A stretch of DNA of 64,000 bases, taken from contig OW121848.1 in NCBI GenBank assembly GCA_933228895.1, positions 160,844,688 through 160,908,687 on the forward strand, given 5' to 3'. The position numbers and the translations under genes are program-made. The notes under the pieces were generated by a model. The model was not told the origin of the DNA and did no database searches. It saw only the letters and a program-made list of their open reading frames with translations. This DNA comes from Platycnemis pennipes (lineage: Eukaryota; Arthropoda; Insecta; Odonata; Platycnemididae). Positions 57,173 through 64,000 of this stretch are shown here, one piece after another; the stretch's first letter is position 1; each line of letters opens with the position of its first letter.

Positions 57173-57420
57173 TCTGTTTGAGCTCAACATAATCGTGCTT
57201 TGGTCACGCACCGTGTGACGCGATCACCCGTGCTTCCCTCTTAGGAATCTTTTTTGAAAAGTAATATTGCGCTACATGCGATTGTTAAACTGAAAAAAAT
57301 CATGAAATATACTAACATTTTGCTTCAGTAATAGTTTTGTTTACAAACATAGTTCTACGCCCCCCATACATCAGCAGAATGGACAGGATCGAAAAATTAA
57401 GGGGATGAACTGTCGGGCCG
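57173..57420. other. Unassigned spacer
   Basis: No feature recognised. Confidence 0.4.
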
Positions 57421-58128
57421 AGGAATGCAAGAATTATGCGGCCGAGCGAAGATATATGCGGCCGAGCAAAGAGAAAGCTAGGATTTATAAAAAGAATTCT
57501 TGGGAAATGTGATGAGAAGGCAAAAGAGCGATTTTACTTTTCACTAGTTAGACCCCACCTTGAGTATGCAGCCAGTGTATGGGATCCGAATGAATTAGGT
57601 TTGATCAGAGAACTAGACAATGTGCAGCGTAGAGCAGCTAGGTAGGTTAAAAGGTGTTACGATAGGTTGAGTATGTTTCAGAATTAATACAATATTTATG
57701 GTGGGAATCATTATCAGAGCGTAGGTGAAAGTACAGATTAAATCTATTAGAGAAATTTCAATCGGATAGCTTTACTGAAGATGTTAGGCACATATTAAAA
57801 ACACCAGCGTATTATGCAAGATTCGACCAGATAAATAAGATTAGAGAGCTAGATTGTCGTACCGATAGATTCAAAATGGCATTTTTTCCCCGTACTATAA
57901 GAGAACAGAATAGGCAGCATAGCAAAAGGATAGGTAGGTGAAATATTTTTTAGTAAGTGCATGATGTATGTATTTACCCCTTATACACTATAGATACTAA
58001 CAATCTAGTTGCATGAGACCTTATAGTTGCTTCTTTGCGTGTCGGTAGTGCATGCTTGGTGATCTTCACCTCCTGCCACACATCCTCGCGGTCGCTTGCA
58101 GGGTATCGTGTAGATGTAGATGTAGATG
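57421..58128 (+). mobile_element. LINE B copy, 5'-truncated (B6)
   Basis: The plus-strand frame 57436-57645 reads CGRAKRKLGFIKRILGKCDE, FYFSLVRPHLEYAASVWDP, ELDNVQRRAAR, then a stop. Further blocks follow in shifted frames: the WESLSERR- and FTEDVRHILKTPAYYARF-like blocks, then DCRTDRFKMAFFPRTIREQN. The 3' UTR, hairpin and TAGATGTAGATGTAGATG tail are intact. A short direct duplication of ATGCGGCCGAGC lies at the 5' edge (57435-57470). Confidence 0.85.
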
Positions 58129-58938
58129 AATACGTGATTCCCACGCTAAATACGCGGCCGCATAGCAAACAAAGCATGATACCCTCAAAACAGCATTACG
58201 GATCACAGTACTTTATTATTTTCTGATTTCCGCTGACCATGTTGCTGTCTGCTTCATCAAAGACCGAGAAAGATAAATGACGAGAATGAAATTGGAGTCA
58301 CCTGTTCGGTGAATGAGTTTCAACCGCTCTCTCGCGGCAGTCGCATATGCATTTCGCTCGCCACTATTTCGCTCTCAGGTGACGTCGTGGTTCCCATCGA
58401 GCAAAGAGTGGGCAAAGAGTGCCTTTTCTTCCGGCTTTCTCGCCTGTTGGTGGTCGGTGGGAAGGTCACCCTTCCGCTGACCACTTCGGCACGCGTGTCT
58501 AATGCGGCGATCGCGCTTTGACCGAGGCGTTCTTTGTTAACGCGGCAATGGTTTTCGACGACGTCCGTGGACACAAGAGCATTCTGCCCTCCTCACGCCC
58601 CTGACGGAATGTTTTCAAAACACTTCCATGTCCACGACATGCCCCCCCCCCCCTGGCCCTGCCCACCCACGCCCCTTGCGCACCTGACACGAGCTCGTTC
58701 CCACGGTCGGTCGATCGTCTGCTGTCTTGGAAAGTCAGAACGGAGAATTCCTCAAAGGTTTCCATTGAACGCGTGTTCTGCCAATGGCTCTGTGCCTCGA
58801 AGCCGAAGCACAAATGTTTTGATCTCAACAGGGCCAAAGTAATTAAAACCTGGAGTTATCGGTTTTTAGCACACGAGTAAAATAAACTCATCGATAGTAT
58901 CGAAGGATTAAAAAGTATACTTTTGAAATCCGGAGGCT
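58129..58938. other. Unassigned sequence
   Basis: A C run at 58642-58655 and a GC-richer patch give overlapping frames (58499-58842) with no domain. No gene is supported. Confidence 0.45.
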
Positions 58939-59850
58939 TACATCTAAATCTACTAAATACCCTGTAAATCACCATAAAGGTGTGTGGTAGGGGGTGAATT
59001 CTCACCAAACATGCACTATATATCATGTATTTGAAAGAATGTGTATTTATTACTGTTCTAAACTACATTATTTAAAAAGAAATAAAAATAGCTAAGCAAA
59101 CATGCAAAAACATGCTGTTAGTTGGGTTAGCTTCAAGTCCTTATACCAATATTCAGCTACCTATGCTATACATTGATTCACTCGCATTGGACATATTTAC
59201 CGCTATTCATATCAATAATTGTGCGAGGAAAAAAGGACATTTTGAATCTGTCAGTGCGGCAATCAATTTCTCTAATTTTGTGATTATGGTCCAGTCTACC
59301 ATAGTAAGAAGGAGTTCGCAAAATATTTTTAACATCATCACTGAAATTTTGGTCTTGGAATTTGTTTAAGAGATTAAGTCTAAATTTCAACATGCAATCT
59401 GACAATGATTCCCAATTTAATTCATTTAATAGACTGGTTACTCTAATAAGGTTATCGTACCGACCTTTTAAAATTCTTGCCGTTCTTCGCTGCACACGTT
59501 CAAGTTCGTTATTTAGACCGATTTCATAGGGATTCCATACACTGGCAGCATATTCCAAATGAGGTCTAACAAGGGAAAAGTAGCTGATTTCTCGTGCATG
59601 ATCGTCACATTTACCCAATACTCTTTTGACGAAACCTAGTTTACGATTCGCTTGACCCATTATTTCACGAATGTGTTTACCCCAGGAAAGATCATGTGTC
59701 AGTCTTATTCCAAGATATTTAATGGATTCCACGTTTGTTAAATCATTATTACTTATTTTGCATGTGCTAGGAGGAGAGCTATTCTTTTTCAAAAATTCAT
59801 TACAAGACATTTTTTTTAAGTTTAATTCTAACTTCCATGTACTTAAAGGC
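58939..59850 (-). mobile_element. LINE A copy, 5'-truncated (A7)
   Basis: Minus-strand frame of 228 codons (59864-59178): WKLELNLKKMSCNEFLKKN, IKYLGIRLTHDLSWGKHIRE, RPHLEYAASVWNPYE, VQRRTARILKGRYDNLI, ILRTPSYYGRLDHNHKIREI, FFPRTIIDMNSGKYV. It starts after the catalytic motifs, so it has no enzyme core. The 3' UTR, hairpin and worn hexamer tail end at 58939. The first residues of the frame are host sequence upstream of the insertion. Confidence 0.88.
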
Positions 59851-60396
59851 ATTTGAAGACCCACTGAGATGTGTTCTTCTACCTAAAATTTCATGAAGTA
59901 CTATCTTACGTTAGCAACTGCAACAAATATGGATCTCTGTGTTATTTACCTGGAAGAAAGAGAATTTACCCAAGTTTGTCTGTATGCATTTCAACAGTTA
60001 GGCAGGTAATGAAAATTAAAACGATTTTTACATTCACTTCGCGGATGGTAAATTCTTCTGTGATAACTTGGGTTACATACTGTCGGTGCAGTAACGGGCT
60101 TAGGTTCTGCGGCCACGTATATTATGACTGCAAGGCTTTTCGTGGCGTCCGTGACTTGCAATCCAGCCAGACAGAAAGAAACTCTCAGCTCTCGCCCTGT
60201 GTGAGTTAGTTTTACTTTTGAATTGGTTCTAATTTCACATAAAATCGCATTCAGGGTTATAAGTGAATGTATCTTTGCTTACTCCAAAATACTTCACTGC
60301 ATCCGTGTCACTAATATGTTGCCGAAAAATTCTTTGGGATAGCTGAACATATTGGTGTCTTCCTCTAAATGTTTATTTAGATCGATAGTGTTAAAC
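59851..60396. other. Unassigned sequence
   Basis: One 112-codon frame at 59871-60209 (+) has no recognisable domain. Confidence 0.4.
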
Positions 60397-60998
60397 TAGA
60401 AACACAAAAAATCGAGGAGATGGAAGGGTTCTGTTACCTGAGAAGCCGAGTAACCAGCGATGGACGAAGTAAAAAAGAAATTGCCAGTAGAATTGCCCAA
60501 GCAAAAAGGGCATTTTACCAGAAGAAGATTCTGCTAACAGCTGCCCATACAAGCGTGGAAGTGAAGAATCTTTTCATTAGAACATACATCAGGAGCTTTG
60601 TACTATATGGCAGCGAAGCATGGACAATAACAGTAGCAGAGAAGTCGAGACTGGATGCATTGGAAATGTGGTGCTACCGAAGAATGCTGAAGACCGAGTA
60701 AGTAACGAGGAAGTCCTAAGGAGATTAGGAGAAAAGAGAAGTCTGCTGACAACTCTAGAAAGAAGAAGGGACAACTTAATCGGCCATATCTTGAGACACG
60801 ATGGCTTGATGAAGACTATCGTCGAGGGAAAAGAGAACGGGAAGTTTGGAAAGGCAGGACTCGTATGAGATACATGGAACATTTTGTGAAGGTTGTAAAA
60901 GAGAATAATTATGTCACAATGAAAAGGTTGGTCGAGAGAAGATTCGAGTGGAAAGCTGATTCAAACCAATCCTAGGATTGTTGACCGATGATGATGAG
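60397..60998 (+). mobile_element. RTE-like LINE D, 3' part (D6)
   Basis: Plus-strand frame 60420-60701: MEGFCYLRSRVTSDGRSKKE, IASRIAQAKRAFYQKK, YIRSFVLYGSEAWTITVAEK, EMWCYRRMLKTE. A shifted continuation (60698-60868) has NEEVLRRLGEKRSLLTTLER, RRDNLIGHILRHDGLMKTIV. The end AACCAATCCTAGGATTGTTG plus ATGATGATG matches the D tail. Best-preserved C-terminus of the family on the + strand. Confidence 0.88.
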
Positions 60999-61133
60999 CC
61001 AGTATAGATAGAGAGTACCCTTTTTTACTCTTTTTATGACTGAACTTATGAAAGGTAAGGGAACCAAGTCGCGAGCGGGTTATTTAAATAATTTGTACGA
61101 AGGCCTCCGCAGTGATGCAATTTTTTCATCACT

Positions 61134-61293
61134 CTTGCAATTTTTCTTCTTGCGGAATTTATTCCGCGTTCGTGCATTGTTTATAGTATTCCGCCAGCCA
61201 ATTCAGCTGGCCTAAGCAAGCCAGCACAAGCGATGGCAAAATACACTCAAAAAATGTACGAACGCGGAATGAATCCGGAAAGAACACGAATTG
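61134..61293. repeat. Foldback element with about 60-bp arms
   Basis: The left arm (61135-61198) and right arm (61234-61293) are inverted near-copies, for example TTATTCCGCGTTCGTGCATT against AATGTACGAACGCGGAATGA. The 35-base loop holds a smaller CAGCTGGCC/GCCAGC inverted pair. No protein. Confidence 0.65.
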
Positions 61294-61689
61294 CTTATTG
61301 GAATTATTCATTGTGGACAACGCTAATTATTTTGCGCTGACTCATTTATTTATGCCATATATGAACTTCCTTCGTTGCCTCGAAGTCAAAATGAGTTAAA
61401 AGAGATTGTAAAAAAATAGAATGCAACTACAACACTCTATATAATAGCATACTCATACAATTATTGTGTATGCGTTTTCACCCGATTGATGATTTTCCAT
61501 ATAGGTGTTTTTCTGGATCGGTATTTATTCATTAAATAACATAGCTCTTTTACGGGATATTGAATCGCGGTGTCACGGTGGAACCTCCTTAATTATAAGT
61601 TCATTGTTGAACGATCCGTTCGGCGAGCAAGGAAGTTCGCTTGAAGTGCTTAAGCATTCGAACTGAGAGCGAGATCCCAATACACAGTC
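61294..61689. other. Unassigned AT-rich sequence
   Basis: No gene or repeat recognised. Confidence 0.4.
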
Positions 61690-61790
61690 TATGTAACTGC
61701 CGGGATTCAAACCGAGGCCCTTGAGATGGAAGAAACCATAGGTTCCACAGTAAGGACAACCAGATTATCCATATCTATCCTGTGGTATGA
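61690..61790 (-). repeat. tRNA-derived SINE-like head
   Basis: The minus strand has the B-box CTCGGTTTGAATCCCGG (61717-61701) with an A-box-like TAATCTGGTTGTCCTTACTG about 50 bases upstream. It does not end in the LINE A/B hairpin, so it belongs to another SINE type than the one at 55444. Confidence 0.5.
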
Positions 61791-64000
61791 TTCGTAAGGT
61801 AATTGCTTTTTTTTTGATATCTTTAGTCGTAAAGCCCTTGAAATTTAAGGAGAAATCAGTACTGTTTACATTAGTTTGCTGTAAGTGTTACATTAGATGT
61901 CTTTCAATGAAATCGGGCGTATTTGATCCATTATTACTGCATTAAACTAGCACAAATAGGTGACTAATTTTTTAATAGGTGTTTTTCCCAAATTTTCCCG
62001 TGAATACTGTGAGGGGATGAAGTTAAAGTGCATAAAGAATTTTTTAGTATCTTGGTCCGTAAAAATAATTTAGTTTTTGTTTTAAGTACCGTTCTTCTAG
62101 GCACTCCTCGTACTTTTACTTAAAGGCAAACGTATTCCCTTCAAGTGAGAGATAGAGAGAGACCACTGACTTGAAATAGACATGCGCCTGGTCTCCTGAG
62201 GAATGTAATCTCCGGCATCTTGATGCGGAAGCCACCGGAATAACTCGTTTCACCGTAAATTGGATCGCGGAATCTAGGCTGAGGTGGAAATTTCATAATC
62301 AGACCTCATTTTTGCTAGAATTAATTGCGAATTTTCTGCTTGAAATTGGTAACTAGTCTTGAGTTTCCATTTTTATATGGATAGTTAGTAAGCCAATCAA
62401 ACATTCCGCTAGGGATTGCAGCAATCATGAGAGTAGTTTCATTTGGGTAATTATTTCATTCTTTAGAGATTAGGTTCGAAAATATGTGTGGTTTCTCTGC
62501 ATGCCCAATTACAGTAATTCATAATGGATGCCGTGTGAGTTTTTTCACAGCTTAGCAATCTCGCTCGCACAGCGTTGGGTCAATGCTTGTTAGCGTAATG
62601 ATATCAAGTTTGATGGGGAAACCCAGACGCTCCTATAAACTTTCTCTCCTTTATTAGATTTGCTACATGTATTACTTATTGAACTACTTTGTACCTTTGT
62701 ATCCAATAATTTCTCTTTAATGCACTGGATGAAGTGTGCAAATACAGTAGCAAGTAAGGTTTGATTGCAAAGTGACACTCCATGCTCATTGTTGCAGCAA
62801 GGCCGACCGTAATCGACGCTAGCATGCAATTTTTTTTCTTCCCTCACTCAAGAACTGAGTACGATCGTGTTGTGATATGGCCCCGATTCATTCGGTCCTA
62901 GGTTCGTATTTTGGATCATAATAGAGTTGATATCTATTTTGATCTATCCTACCATCACGTGCGTCGTAAAATAACCTGAATCCTCTGAAAAAGACAGGCT
63001 TCTCCAAGTTATAATTCAATATTTACAATCGAATACGTCTGCTTCGCCTTCAATTTCATCGACGATCCGCCTAGTCAGTCGAGCTTCCGGTCTCTTATCA
63101 GAAGTTTGGGTTAAGTTAAAATTAGGATGTTCTGCTTTTATTTGGGCATATTTCTGGGAGAACATATGGTCCACAGGGGATGGAATTCCCGCCTGAATAT
63201 GCTTGGAGATGGCCCACTGTTTGATATTGGGCGACATCTTCTCTTTCCCTGCAGCCTATTCTCGGGAAAAAGGTCTCAGGTTTATGTGCTCATTCTGCTT
63301 CGAAACCGTGATGCACATTACCTTACATCAGGAATCAATTGTGGAAGATAGAGCCGATAAAATACTATAAGATTTAGAGAAAGTTGCAATGAGGATCATG
63401 GGGTCAGTAAGTGTTGTCAGGTACATGAAAATGTCGCCCTATGCTAGAAGCTACCATAAACATTTTGCAAGCATTAGGCCTTTTAATGAATTCGTCTGTC
63501 AATAAAAAGATATCTGGTTAACGGATTTGGGAAAGGATGAAAAGGCTTTTGGAATTATAAGTATTAATTAGTAAAAATCTACCTTTATCAATTGAAAACA
63601 TTAAAAAAGATATTAATTCTCTAAATTGTGGATTTTGTGCTTTAACTGTCGTGAAATGAAAAATTAATGGTCGAACTATTGAAATCAATAACTTGTACTT
63701 ATTCATGTATCTCTGTTTGGGAAAGATTTTTCGCGTCCTTCATGCGAAATACTTAATGAAAATTTTATGAAGCGAATTTATTATTTGCTCTGCTCGCTAT
63801 TTGCTTTAACCCTTAAAGGACCAACCTTTTTCCGGTTACACCGTGGACCAAGGGAGGGTCAATAATTGTCCACTTGTGTTTTTTTCGTTTTTACTAATCA
63901 TGAAACAGAATATATCTTCAGTTATTTCTTTCTTAGATTGTTATAACATTCTCTCAGTGATTTATGTTGCTAAAAATTATAAAATCGTGATAAAAATATT
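61791..64000. other. Unassigned AT-rich 2.2 kb
   Basis: No gene, repeat or RNA I can support. Frames of 60-85 codons (62590-62847, 63016-63237, 63127-63351) have no recognisable domain. Confidence 0.45.

Noticed and set aside
1..64000. A bacterial or phage origin for the window
   Set aside because: No operon-like gene layout, no ribosome binding sites, and abundant eukaryotic LINEs, SINEs, MITEs and a U6 snRNA copy.

Overview
This is a 64 kb stretch of animal, most likely arthropod, nuclear DNA. No reading frame looks like a bacterial gene or a conserved host gene. The AT-rich background is broken by short C- or G-rich tracts. Almost everything recognisable is transposable-element debris. 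The insect-like 3' half of a U6 snRNA copy (27407-27516) and the jockey, RTE and CR1/L2-like LINEs suggest an insect. The element mix brings dragonflies or damselflies to mind, but that is a guess and nothing here proves a species.

Layout. (1) A CR1/L2-like group of LINEs in at least three subfamilies, called A, B and G here, is scattered as 5'-truncated copies on both strands: A at 5.1-5.9, 25.3-25.6, 26.7-27.4, 32.5-33.1, 49.1-49.6, 50.9-52.2 and 58.9-59.9 kb; B at 1.8-2.2, 7.3/8.0, 21.9-22.3, 28.8-29.6, 49.7-50.9 and 57.4-58.1 kb; G at 56.0-56.6 kb. Where the 3' end is kept, they share a CCCTGC...GCAGGG hairpin tail followed by TAGATG-type repeats. (2) An RTE-like LINE, called D, with an ATG-repeat tail occurs at 20.0-20.8, 27.7-28.2, 34.3-40.5, 41.4-42.0, 47.5-47.7 and 60.4-61.0 kb. 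The largest copy is split by a 0.5 kb MITE and by a 2.8 kb internally deleted LINE of another lineage (E). (3) A roughly 530-bp MITE family (C) has four near-complete copies (16.8, 23.7, 30.3 and 35.7 kb) and three partial or split ones. (4) Other DNA elements are a 1172-bp hAT-like element with an 8-bp target duplication and a jockey fragment inside (14.7-15.8 kb), a 299-bp MITE with perfect 20-bp inverted termini (10.55 kb), a 1.9 kb element with inverted ends (11.3-13.2 kb), and three foldback elements (1.0, 41.1 and 61.2 kb). (5) tRNA-derived SINE-like copies occur throughout. One at 55.4-55.7 kb ends in the same tail as the A/B/G LINEs, so it is probably mobilised by them.

How the parts work together. 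The autonomous LINEs would supply reverse transcriptase and endonuclease. SINEs with a matching tail, and a U6 RNA joined to LINE A, look like products of that machinery. Every LINE copy here is truncated, frameshifted or deleted, so this is a graveyard rather than an active locus. Long stretches (42.6-47.5, 52.2-55.4 and 61.8-64 kb) hold nothing I can identify; they may be intergenic or intronic.
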